34,591 nt of DNA, from the NCBI GenBank assembly GCA_025363605.1, contig JANYDO010000190.1, positions 1-34,591 on the forward strand, given 5' to 3'. The position numbers were made by a program, and so were the translations under genes. A model generated the notes under the pieces. The model made no database searches, was not told the DNA's origin, and was given only the letters and a program-made list of their open reading frames with translations. This document shows, piece after piece, positions 9,084 to 17,679 of the stretch; position 1 is the first letter of the stretch; each line of letters starts with the position of its first letter. The stretch comes from Candidatus Kapaibacterium sp. (GTDB lineage Bacteria > Bacteroidota > Ignavibacteria > Kapaibacteriales > UBA4661).

Positions 9084-9114
9084 TTTGTTTTTCAGCCATA
9101 TTTTCGTAGCTTTG
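9084..9114 (+). promoter_or_regulatory. Bacteroidota-type promoter candidate upstream of nuoD
   Basis: TTTG, 19-nt spacer, TAGCTTTG: matches the -33 TTTG / -7 TAnnTTTG consensus; about 70 nt upstream of the first possible nuoD start. Confidence 0.5.
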
Positions 9115-9183
9115 GCTTGACTAAGCAAAAGCACAATAGCGAAACACAATACTTTCCCTCACTCCACAATTTCACAAAGCGCT

Positions 9184-10479
9184 ATGGACAGAGACATCAT
9201 CCCCCTTACCGCCACATCAACTCTTGAGCGGGTGCGCCACACACGGCAAAACAAAATGATTCAAAAAGTGCTGGACAAAGACACCAGCATTATGATTGAA
9301 GACCCGCTTGACAACGAGATGATACTAAACATGGGACCGCAGCATCCCGCCACGCACGGCGTACTCCGTGTGCTGCTCAAAGTGGACGGGGAAACAGTCG
9401 TCAAGTGCGTACCGGAACTCGGCTATTTGCACCGCGGGTTCGAGAAACTTGTCGAAAACATGACCTACCATGAGTTTATACCCCACACCGACCGCCTCGA
9501 TTATATTTCGCCGATGTCCAATAACGTCGCAGTAACGATGGCGTTTGAGAAATTGGCGGGCGTAGAAGTGCCGGAGCGCGGGCAATGGGTGCGAATGTTG
9601 GTCTGCGAACTGGCGCGTGTCTCCAATCACCTTCTGGCAATGGGCTGTACGGCAATGGACGTGGGGGCGCTTACGGTTTTCATCTGGACATTTGCCGAGC
9701 GTGAAAAATTGTATGACCTTTTCGAGGAAATCTGCGGCGCACGCTTTACGACGAGCTACTCGCGCATCGGCGGCGTTGCCAATGACCCTGACCCGACACT
9801 TCTCAGGAAAATACGGACTTGGCTGAATGAATTCCCGAAGTTGCTCAAGGACAGCGAAGGCTTAGTCATGAAGAACCGCATTTTTATTGACCGTATGGCA
9901 GGTGTGGGCTACGTTCCCCGTGAGAAAGCGATTGCACTTGGCTTGACTGGACCTTGCCTCAGAGCCTCCGGTGTGGCGTATGATTTGCGCCGTGCGAAAC
10001 CTTATATGCAATACAACAACGTAGATTTCGATGTTATCACCGATACCGATGGTGATGCATGGGCACGGTTCAAAGTGCGAGGCGCAGAGGTCTGGGAAAG
10101 TGTGAAAATTCTTCATCAGGTGCTGGACAAACTCGAAACACTCAAAGGACCCGTGATGGCGAATGACCCCAAACACGTTCTTCCCCGAAAAGCCGAGATT
10201 TATACGCGCATGGAAGAGCTTATTAACGACTTCATGCTCGTTAATTACGGCACGATGCCGCCCAAAGGCGAGGTGTACTCTTCGATTGAAAACCCCAAAG
10301 GCGAATTAGGCTTTTATGTAGTCAGCGACGGCTCAGGACACCCGTGGAAATGCAAAATCAAATCGCCTTCCACGACGAACCTCCAAGCACTTCAGTATAT
10401 GTCGGAAGGTGCGATGATTTCGGACGTTGTGGCTATTATCGGTTCGATTGACCCGGTGATGGGCGAAGCCGACAAGTGA
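9184..10479 (+). CDS. nuoD: NADH-quinone oxidoreductase subunit D
   Basis: ILNMGPQHPATHGVLRVLLKVDGETVVKCVPELGYLHRGFEK, HTDRLDYISPMSNN, CELARVSNHLLAMG, and C-terminal DPVMGEADK. True start could be 9256. Confidence 0.97.
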   Translation: MDRDIIPLTATSTLERVRHTRQNKMIQKVLDKDTSIMIEDPLDNEMILNMGPQHPATHGVLRVLLKVDGETVVKCVPELGYLHRGFEKLVENMTYHEFIPHTDRLDYISPMSNNVAVTMAFEKLAGVEVPERGQWVRMLVCELARVSNHLLAMGCTAMDVGALTVFIWTFAEREKLYDLFEEICGARFTTSYSRIGGVANDPDPTLLRKIRTWLNEFPKLLKDSEGLVMKNRIFIDRMAGVGYVPREKAIALGLTGPCLRASGVAYDLRRAKPYMQYNNVDFDVITDTDGDAWARFKVRGAEVWESVKILHQVLDKLETLKGPVMANDPKHVLPRKAEIYTRMEELINDFMLVNYGTMPPKGEVYSSIENPKGELGFYVVSDGSGHPWKCKIKSPSTTNLQALQYMSEGAMISDVVAIIGSIDPVMGEADK

Positions 10480-10510
10480 TTCCCCGCCAATGCACTATCT
10501 TTGAAATTTG

Positions 10511-10592
10511 GGACACGGACTGGGCGGATAAAAGCGGATGAGCACGGAATTATATCCGTTCAATTCTGTTTTCATCCGTCCAATTCGTGTCC
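10511..10592. repeat. Imperfect inverted repeat / long hairpin between nuoD and the dioxygenase gene
   Basis: GGACACGGACTGGGCGGAT (10511-10529) versus the reverse complement of ATCCGTCCAATTCGTGTCC (10574-10592): 16 of 19 match. Confidence 0.55.
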
Positions 10593-10617
10593 TTTATCAT
10601 TTTTTACCCGTATCATC

Positions 10618-11562
10618 ATGGAAAATCTTATCAACGGCTTGCACCACGTAACGGCGATTGCAAGCACTCCGCAGGCAAATGTTGATTTTTACGCCGGAAT
10701 ATTGGGTTTGCGTCTTCTCAAAAAGACTGTCAATTTCGATGCTCCCGATGTCTATCATTTGTACTACGGCGACGAAGCAGGTTCGCCCGGAAGTATTATG
10801 ACGTTCTTTCCCTTTGGGCAGATTCAGCGCGGGCGCAGAGGTTCGGGGCAAATGTCGTACACGGCGTTTTCTGTGCCGGAAGGTTCGTTTGGTTTCTGGA
10901 TGGAACGTCTGAAAAAATTCAACATCGCCTTTGAACAACCCTCACGCCGTTTCAATGAAGAATTTATTCGTTTTGACGATAATGACGGCTTGGGCATAGA
11001 GCTTGTCGCTACGGCAAATGACACGCGCTCCGCATGGATAAGCGCTTCCATTCCGGCAGAAGTTGCCATTCGTGGGTTTTATACCGCAACGCTAGTGGAG
11101 AGCAGTGGTGACCGCACGATTGACCTTCTGACAAACCAAATGGAGCATCGCTTGTTAGCACAAGAAGGAGACCGATATAGATTTGAAGCGGGCGCCGGTG
11201 GAGCAGGAACGTATGTGGACGTTATCGGTGCGGCACAAGGCGGGCGCGGTTTGCAGGGCGCAGGCAGTATTCATCATTTGGCATTTAGCACTGCCACAAG
11301 CGAGACACAGCTTGCTATCCGTGACATCCTGATTGAAAAAGGCTTGGACGTAACGCCCGTCATTGACCGTCAGTATTTTCACTCTATCTATTACCGCGAG
11401 CCGGGTGGCATCCTTTTTGAAATTGCGACCAATCCTCCGGGATTTGCTGTTGACGAAGATAAAAATTCACTCGGTACGTCATTAAAACTTCCACCGCAGT
11501 ACGAATCCAAGCGGGCGCTGATTGAGCAGCATCTTGAGCCGATTGCGGTTCGCACATTGTAG
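10618..11562 (+). CDS. VOC-family ring-cleaving dioxygenase / glyoxalase-like protein (MhqO/MhqA-type)
   Basis: NGLHHVTAIASTPQANVDFYAGILGLRLLKKTVNFD..., second module GAGSIHHLAFSTATSETQL...FHSIYYREPGGILFEIATNPPGF. Start set at MENLINGLHH. Confidence 0.88.
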   Translation: MENLINGLHHVTAIASTPQANVDFYAGILGLRLLKKTVNFDAPDVYHLYYGDEAGSPGSIMTFFPFGQIQRGRRGSGQMSYTAFSVPEGSFGFWMERLKKFNIAFEQPSRRFNEEFIRFDDNDGLGIELVATANDTRSAWISASIPAEVAIRGFYTATLVESSGDRTIDLLTNQMEHRLLAQEGDRYRFEAGAGGAGTYVDVIGAAQGGRGLQGAGSIHHLAFSTATSETQLAIRDILIEKGLDVTPVIDRQYFHSIYYREPGGILFEIATNPPGFAVDEDKNSLGTSLKLPPQYESKRALIEQHLEPIAVRTL

Positions 11563-11574
11563 TTGAAAGGCGCA

Positions 11575-13026
11575 TTATATCTTACTTTTCCCAAACAGCA
11601 CAACTGGTATGGTCTTGAGCATAATTTTAATATCCAGCCAAATCGTGAAATTTTCAGCATAAAATACGTCCAGAATCATTGCGTCGTGTAGGCTCAGACC
11701 GTCTATTTGTCTGCCCGTCACTTGCCATAATCCCGTTAGTCCCGGCAAGACGAGGAATCGGCGCTTATGCCAGTCCTCGAAGTATTGCATTTCGTAATCT
11801 AAGCAAGGGCGCGGTCCGACGAGGCTCATTTCACCGCGCAGGACGTTCAAGATTTGCGGAAATTCATCAATGCTGTACTTGCGGAGAACGCGGCCAATGG
11901 GTGTGATGCGCGGGTCGTTTTCCGGCTTGCCCATATGTACGCCTTCTTTCAAGCGCTGTTCGGCGGCTTCGCGGTGTTCGGCTTCGTCATTCAGATACAT
12001 CGTGCGAAACTTGAACATTTTGAACGGTTGACCGCCTTTGCCGATACGATAGGAGGTGTAAAAAATGGGGCCTCGCGAGGTGAGCCAAATGGCAAGGGCA
12101 ATCATCACTCCCGGAATAAGCGCAATGAGAAAAAATGTCGTGCCGATAAGCATATCCACAACCCTCTTGGCAACTAAGCCCGGATGAATAGTCATCTGAG
12201 AAGGTAGCTCCAGCGCGCCGGAAACGATACGTCCTTCCATTTCGTTCTGCACGATGCGAAAATGCCGCGAAAAAACCTTGATGGGGAGCTTTGTCTTTTT
12301 ACAATCCTCAATAATTTCCAGCAGTCGCTCACGGCTTACGGTGTTAATTGTGACGTAAATTTCATCAGCACCAATGTCAACGGCGGCGGCTTGCACATCG
12401 CTAATTTTACCGATAATTGGGAAACCCAGCAATGATTTGCCAAGTTTATCTGCGTCGTCATCAAGAAAGTACACGGTTTCTATGCCCAGTTCGGGGTCGT
12501 TGAGCACACGTAGTGCAAAGGTTTCTCCGGCATGACCGGCACCCAAAATGAGCACTTTTTTCGCAACAATTTCATCTCGCAAAAACTTCCTCCGTCGCAC
12601 GAATGATGCAACGATTGCGCGTTCGATGCTCAGAAATACAATACCAAGCAGCTCAAATCCCAACCAAAATCCCCGTGCCGAGGTAGCCAATACGCGGTCT
12701 TGGAAGAAAAAGAGCAGTACCAAAAGCACCATGCCGAGCGTGAAATACGACTTGATGATTTGCGGTATTTGGTCGGTCGCGTTTGCTACGACGCGGTATT
12801 TGTAGAGATTGTTCAGCCGAAAAAAGAGCGGTAGTGCCAGTGCAGCAAGCGTGTAAAAAATAAACGCTTCAGTCTTGTAGAGCGCACCGGCTTTGCGTGA
12901 GAATGCAATAACCGTTTCGGAGGTGCGGAAAGCGAAAATAATCTGCACCGTGAGAAGTGCCGTGAGCACGTCAAGTGCCAAAAGAACTGCTTTGGAAAGG
13001 CTAAATTGTTTCCCTGTTTCGGTCAT
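11575..13026 (-). CDS. Exopolysaccharide polyprenyl glycosylphosphotransferase (WcaJ-like sugar transferase)
   Basis: N-terminal membrane helices, Rossmann segment (VLILGAGHAGETFALRVL), C-terminal KRVVDMLIGTTFFLIALIPG...KMFKFRTMY...DEFPQILNVLRGEMSLVGPRP...LPGLTGLWQVTGR. Confidence 0.93.
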   Translation of the reverse strand: MTETGKQFSLSKAVLLALDVLTALLTVQIIFAFRTSETVIAFSRKAGALYKTEAFIFYTLAALALPLFFRLNNLYKYRVVANATDQIPQIIKSYFTLGMVLLVLLFFFQDRVLATSARGFWLGFELLGIVFLSIERAIVASFVRRRKFLRDEIVAKKVLILGAGHAGETFALRVLNDPELGIETVYFLDDDADKLGKSLLGFPIIGKISDVQAAAVDIGADEIYVTINTVSRERLLEIIEDCKKTKLPIKVFSRHFRIVQNEMEGRIVSGALELPSQMTIHPGLVAKRVVDMLIGTTFFLIALIPGVMIALAIWLTSRGPIFYTSYRIGKGGQPFKMFKFRTMYLNDEAEHREAAEQRLKEGVHMGKPENDPRITPIGRVLRKYSIDEFPQILNVLRGEMSLVGPRPCLDYEMQYFEDWHKRRFLVLPGLTGLWQVTGRQIDGLSLHDAMILDVFYAENFTIWLDIKIMLKTIPVVLFGKSKI

Positions 13027-13162
13027 GGTCAAGTGCAGTAAAAAGGTAATCGAATTTTAGGGGGACACGAATGAAAAAGCCAGATTTTATCAGATGGCAC
13101 AGACTGAGCGCCGCGCTCATCTTGTCTGTGTAGCCCTGAAAATATCCAAACTGAATATGCGT

Positions 13163-13840
13163 TTAATGCTTTGCTCCATCGTACAGTGCCTGAATAGCAT
13201 CGGACTCGATAATACGCCGTCCGACAGCACCACGCTTGGCTTCCAGCACCATTGCAGCAGCGACAACGCTTGCATCAATGACGCGATATTTTGCGAGTGG
13301 ACCAATCATGGCAAAGCTCCAAAACTTCGCAACGCCGATGCCAAGCGTCTCGCCCATGCGTTTTTCCGGGCGCTCTCCTGCCAGAAATGACGGACGAAAC
13401 GACACAAACGTCTTGTAGCCAAGCGCTTCGATAGCTTGCTCAATTTCGCCTTTGGTGCGGCTGTAAAAAATCGGGGAACGTGTGTCTGCGCCAATGGCAG
13501 TCACAATCAAATACTGCTCCGCCCCGCGCAAAATCGCCATTTCTGCCACAGCAAGCGGATAGACATAATCCACTTTGCGGAATGCCTCTTGCGAACCCGC
13601 TTTTGCAATCGTCGTGCCGAGTGTACAAAATACGTCTTGCGCCGTGATTTTACCGGCTACTGCGGGCAGATTGGCAAAATCTACAATTTCTTGAGTGAGC
13701 TTGGGATGCGTGATGGGAAGCGGCTTCCGCACAAGTGCCGTCACGTGCGCGTAAGTATCGTCTGCTAACAGTGCTTTGAGCAGTTCTCCGCCCACAAGAC
13801 CGCTTGCGCCCACAAGAAGCGCTGTGCGTTGGTTATTCAT
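13163..13840 (-). CDS. NAD(P)H-binding Rossmann-fold oxidoreductase (HTATIP2/TIP30-like)
   Basis: LLVGASGLVGGELLKALL, VFCTLGTTIAKAGSQEAFRKVDY, YSRTKGEIEQAIEALGYKTFVSFRPSFLAGER. Confidence 0.85.
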   Translation of the reverse strand: MNNQRTALLVGASGLVGGELLKALLADDTYAHVTALVRKPLPITHPKLTQEIVDFANLPAVAGKITAQDVFCTLGTTIAKAGSQEAFRKVDYVYPLAVAEMAILRGAEQYLIVTAIGADTRSPIFYSRTKGEIEQAIEALGYKTFVSFRPSFLAGERPEKRMGETLGIGVAKFWSFAMIGPLAKYRVIDASVVAAAMVLEAKRGAVGRRIIESDAIQALYDGAKH

Positions 13841-15039
13841 CGTTGTTCCTTTGGTGATTTCAGCGTGATAGTTCGTTCATAAAAACGTATAGCCCTCGCG
13901 GCTATTGCCATAACGTCCAGCTCGCGTTTCATAAATTCTCGTGCATTGTGGCTGCGCGTTTCGCGTAAGTGGCGCTCACGGAGTGCTTGCATAAGCGCCT
14001 CGGCAAAATCTTCCGGCGAACCGGACGCGGAGAGCCAGCCAATATCATTCTCTGCAAAATACTTTGGAAAATCGCTCACGGGCGTAAGCGCGACCGGCGC
14101 TCCGGCGTTCAAATAATCTGTCGTTTTGGAATGCCAGCGAGCAGCGTTTGCATCGTTGACTTCCATTGGCAGAATGCAAGCATCGGCGGCGGCGAAATAA
14201 CGATACACTTCTTGCATCGTCGGTACAATGCCGGTGCGGAAAATATTGTACGCTTGGCAAATATCGGCAGCGATTTCGTGCTTGCCCACCCACACCAGTT
14301 TGTATGCGATGTTGCGCTGCTTGAGAATATCCAGTGCTTTGATGAGTAACGTAAAATCTGCTTCGTAAATTGTTCCGGCAAAGCATAGCACATTTTCCTC
14401 TTGCGAAATACCCTGCTCATTCTGAAGCCAAACCCGTGCAGCGCTGTACGAAAGCGGCTCTTGAGTCGTGTCCACGCCGAGATGATGAATTTCGATGCGC
14501 TCTTGGGGATAGCCAAGTTCGCGGAGGCGTGCCGCAAGATACGACGTAATTGTCGTTGCACCATCGGCATATTTGCGGAAGCCTGTTTCAAGCCATCCTT
14601 CAATACTTCCCACCGTCATTGCGAAGCCTTTGCCAAAGCGCGTGCTATCTTTGCCAAACAAATCCCACCACGAGAGGACAAACGGAACTCTAAGGCGACG
14701 CTGCACGTAGAGCGACGGGAAAATAACATTCGGGCGACAATCTACTGCATGAACAACGTCGAAAGGCGCTTCGGCGTGGAGCTTTTTCGCAATTCGGCAT
14801 CGTACAAAGGCATTCCAAAGGTCAACGCCTTGGCGCAACTTTCCCCAGAGCAAATCCGGCGTTTCGATGACGCGCACACCACCCTCTCGCAGGATAGTCT
14901 GCGAGCGCCAGCGTTGGGACTTGGACGTACAAAAAAGCGTTACGCTGTGTCCCAGTTTGACGTAAGCGGCGCATTGCTCAAGCACTTTCCAGTACGGACC
15001 GGTTTCGGCTTGGTTGTGGATAATAAAAGCGATGTTCAT
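13837..15039 (-). CDS. Glycosyltransferase (GT4-like)
   Basis: MNIAFIIHNQAETGPYWKVLEQCAAYVKLGHSVTLFCT...LCFAGTIYEADFTLLIKALDILKQRN...ADACILPMEVNDANAARWHSKTTDYLNAGAPVALTPVSDFPKY. Stop overlaps the next gene's ATG (ATGA). Confidence 0.88.
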   Translation of the reverse strand: MNIAFIIHNQAETGPYWKVLEQCAAYVKLGHSVTLFCTSKSQRWRSQTILREGGVRVIETPDLLWGKLRQGVDLWNAFVRCRIAKKLHAEAPFDVVHAVDCRPNVIFPSLYVQRRLRVPFVLSWWDLFGKDSTRFGKGFAMTVGSIEGWLETGFRKYADGATTITSYLAARLRELGYPQERIEIHHLGVDTTQEPLSYSAARVWLQNEQGISQEENVLCFAGTIYEADFTLLIKALDILKQRNIAYKLVWVGKHEIAADICQAYNIFRTGIVPTMQEVYRYFAAADACILPMEVNDANAARWHSKTTDYLNAGAPVALTPVSDFPKYFAENDIGWLSASGSPEDFAEALMQALRERHLRETRSHNAREFMKRELDVMAIAARAIRFYERTITLKSPKEQR

Positions 15040-15199
15040 ACAAAAAGGTTGTTGGTCAAAGCATATAAACGCCCAAAATACGAAGAAGAACAGACGCAGA
15101 AAAAGCGTTTTTTGCGTGCGCGTGGTCTGTGCAAAAGTGGTAAATTGCTGCGCGTCATCATAAGGTGGCACTGCACCATTCAACACATCTTTTTTTCTC

Positions 15200-15766
15200 A
15201 TGGCTTTACGCTACGCAGGACGTATTATTCGGACGCTCGGCACGGGCGGACAAGTGGTAATTGGCGATTGCATCAAGCATTTTCAGGGCTTTCCTGCGGG
15301 TGCGGTGCTGCACGTCGGCTATTCATCAGCATTTGGCAAACCCTTTACCGTCAAAAGCTCGTCAGAATACGGCTCCGGGCGCTATGCGGTTACTTTTCAG
15401 GGTATTGTTTCTCCCGAAGCTGCATCATCGCTGAAGGAAATGGGCGTTTTTGTGGAAGAAGAACTTCTTCGTGCTCAAACGGCAACGCAGTATTTTGACG
15501 ATGAAATTATCGGTTCCAGCGTGGTCAACCGCGATACAGGCGAAGAACTGGGGCGCATCAAAGAAATTTGGGATACTCCTGCGAATGAAATTTGGGTGGT
15601 GGATTACCACGGAAAAGAGCTACCGATTCCGGTGATCGATGAGATTGTGAAGCACGTCAATATCAAGCGCAAGCAAGTTTCTATCTACGTTATGCCCGGA
15701 TTGCTCGAAATTGTTGAAAATACTCCGAATGATGACCGTGACGATGACGACGACGATGAAAACTAA
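15200..15766 (+). CDS. rimM: Ribosome maturation factor RimM
   Basis: AGRIIRTLGTGGQVVI...LKEMGVFVEEELL...DDEIIGSSVVNRDTGEELGRIKEIWDTPANEIWVVDYHGKELPIPVIDEIVKHVNIKRKQVSIYVMPGLLEI. Confidence 0.9.
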   Translation: MALRYAGRIIRTLGTGGQVVIGDCIKHFQGFPAGAVLHVGYSSAFGKPFTVKSSSEYGSGRYAVTFQGIVSPEAASSLKEMGVFVEEELLRAQTATQYFDDEIIGSSVVNRDTGEELGRIKEIWDTPANEIWVVDYHGKELPIPVIDEIVKHVNIKRKQVSIYVMPGLLEIVENTPNDDRDDDDDDEN

Positions 15767-15811
15767 TGTTTTCTAAGCCGTCCAGTCTTTTCTCACCAAA
15801 TTTGTACGACT

Positions 15812-16864
15812 ATGCCCATTCAACGCTCTGCCTACCGCATGACTCGTGCGGGTTCTCTCGGTAATATGCACCTTGTCCGCGAAACGCTTCCTAATGCGCT
15901 TGAAAACGAGGTCTGTGTGGAAGTTCACGCCATCGGACTCAATTTCGCAGATATTTTCGCCATGATGGGTTTGTACAGCGCCACGCCGAAAGGTAGTTTC
16001 GTTCCGGGGCTGGAGTATGCAGGAATCGTGCGGTCTGTGGGCAGCAAGGTAACGCGCCTTGCTGTGGGAGACCGTGTTATGGGCGCTGTACGCTTTGGTG
16101 CATACACGACGCACGTGGTGATTGATGAAAACTACGTTTTACCGCTACCCGCAGACTGGACATTTGAAGAAGGTGCAGCCTTTACCGTGCAAGCACTGAC
16201 GGCGTATTATGCGCTTTTTCCGCTTGGGGCAATGCGTGAGGGCGCAACGGTGCTGATTCACAGTGCGGCGGGCGGCGTAGGCATTACGGCAAATCGCATT
16301 GCACAACACTTTGGCGCGTTTACGATTGGCTCAGTTGGAACGCTGGATAAAATTGAACTTTTACGCAAAGAAGGCTACGACCGCTTGTTTGTGCGCTCCG
16401 GCACGTCGTACCGTGCATCAAAGCACGACCTTGAGTCGGCACTTGGTGAGCGTCCGCTAACGCTTGTGCTGGACAGTTTGGGCGGTCACGCTTTGCAGGC
16501 AAGCTATGATGCGCTTGCGCCCGCAGGACGTGTGGTGTGCTTCGGTTCGGCAAGCATGGCATTTCAGGGAAAACGTCCGCCCTATCTTTCGCTGGCGTGG
16601 AAATGGCTTCAGCGACCGAAGTTTGATGCGCTGTCCATGATAGAGCAAAACAAGGCAGTGCTGGGCTTCAATCTTATTTGGCTGTGGGATAATGTTGGCG
16701 AAATGAAGCGCCTTATCGCAGAGATTCAAGCTCTGCCGCTTCCCAAGCCGCTTGTGGGGCATACGTTCCCGTTTGCAAATCTGCCGGAGGCAATAGCGAT
16801 GTTCCAGTCCGGCAAGACTGTCGGGAAAGTTGTGGTGCAGGTGGGAGATATGGAGCGGTCGTAG
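15812..16864 (+). CDS. MDR-family zinc-type alcohol dehydrogenase / NADPH:quinone reductase-like protein
   Basis: IGLNFADIFAMMGLY...FVPGLEYAGIVRSVGSKVTRLAVGDRVMG...VLIHSAAGGVGITANRIAQHFGAFTIGSVGT. Confidence 0.9.
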   Translation: MPIQRSAYRMTRAGSLGNMHLVRETLPNALENEVCVEVHAIGLNFADIFAMMGLYSATPKGSFVPGLEYAGIVRSVGSKVTRLAVGDRVMGAVRFGAYTTHVVIDENYVLPLPADWTFEEGAAFTVQALTAYYALFPLGAMREGATVLIHSAAGGVGITANRIAQHFGAFTIGSVGTLDKIELLRKEGYDRLFVRSGTSYRASKHDLESALGERPLTLVLDSLGGHALQASYDALAPAGRVVCFGSASMAFQGKRPPYLSLAWKWLQRPKFDALSMIEQNKAVLGFNLIWLWDNVGEMKRLIAEIQALPLPKPLVGHTFPFANLPEAIAMFQSGKTVGKVVVQVGDMERS

Positions 16865-16898
16865 CAGTGGCGCAGAGCTTGATACATTAAGTTGAGGT

Positions 16899-17618
16899 TT
16901 ATAAAAACCGCTTCAAATCAGGAATAGTGAGCGTTCCTTCGTACAAGGCTTTGCCGATGATTGCTCCCCAAACACCGATAGATTCTAATTCCTCAAGGTC
17001 GTGCATGGATGACACACCGCCGCTTGCAATCAAATGGAGTGCAGGGCGCTCATCCCGAATACGCCGATAGAGGTCGTTTGCCGAACCCTGCATCATGCCG
17101 TCCTTGCTGATGTCGGTACACATTGCGTATTGAATGCCTTGCGCTTCATATTCTGCGAGAAATTCCATGAGAGAGATTTCCGTTACTTCTTCCCAGCCGC
17201 TCACGGCAATTCGCTCCTCGCGGACATCGGCAGCAAGAATAATTGCTTCTGCGCCCCGCTCACTAATCCACCGCAAGAACATTTCCCGATTTTTGACGGC
17301 GACGCTTCCCGCCGTTATTTGACGCGCTCCGCTCTCAAAAGCAATCCGTACATCGTCGTCGGACTGTATGCCGCCGCCAAAGTCCACGTGCAGCATCTCA
17401 GCGTGGCGCGTAATTTGCTCCAGCGTCCGATAATTGACAATCTGCTTTGCCTTCGCGCCGTCCAGATCCACGACGTGTAAGCGCTTTATACCAGCATCCT
17501 GAAAGCGCATTGCTACGTCAACAGGAGATTCATCGTACACAGTTTTTGCGGCGTACTGCCCTTGGGCAAGGCGAACGCATTTGCCGTCAATAATGTCAAT
17601 AGCAGGAATAATGTGCAT
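16899..17618 (-). CDS. hisA: Phosphoribosylformimino-5-aminoimidazole carboxamide ribotide isomerase
   Basis: MHIIPAIDIIDGKCVRLAQGQYAAKTVYDESPVDVA...HVDFGGGIQSDDDVRIAFESGARQITAGSVAVKN...TDISKDGMMQGSANDLY...LIASGGVSSMHDLEEL. Start set at the internal MHIIP. Confidence 0.96.
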   Translation of the reverse strand: MHIIPAIDIIDGKCVRLAQGQYAAKTVYDESPVDVAMRFQDAGIKRLHVVDLDGAKAKQIVNYRTLEQITRHAEMLHVDFGGGIQSDDDVRIAFESGARQITAGSVAVKNREMFLRWISERGAEAIILAADVREERIAVSGWEEVTEISLMEFLAEYEAQGIQYAMCTDISKDGMMQGSANDLYRRIRDERPALHLIASGGVSSMHDLEELESIGVWGAIIGKALYEGTLTIPDLKRFL

Positions 17619-17679
17619 CGTGCGAAAAAGGTTAAGACTGGAGGGAATAAAAAAACAAGAACTCAAAAAGAAAGCAGCA

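Noticed and set aside
14401-15498. 365-aa plus-strand ORF overlapping the glycosyltransferase antisense and rimM out of frame
   Set aside because: Arg/Cys-rich shadow translation covering two well-supported genes.
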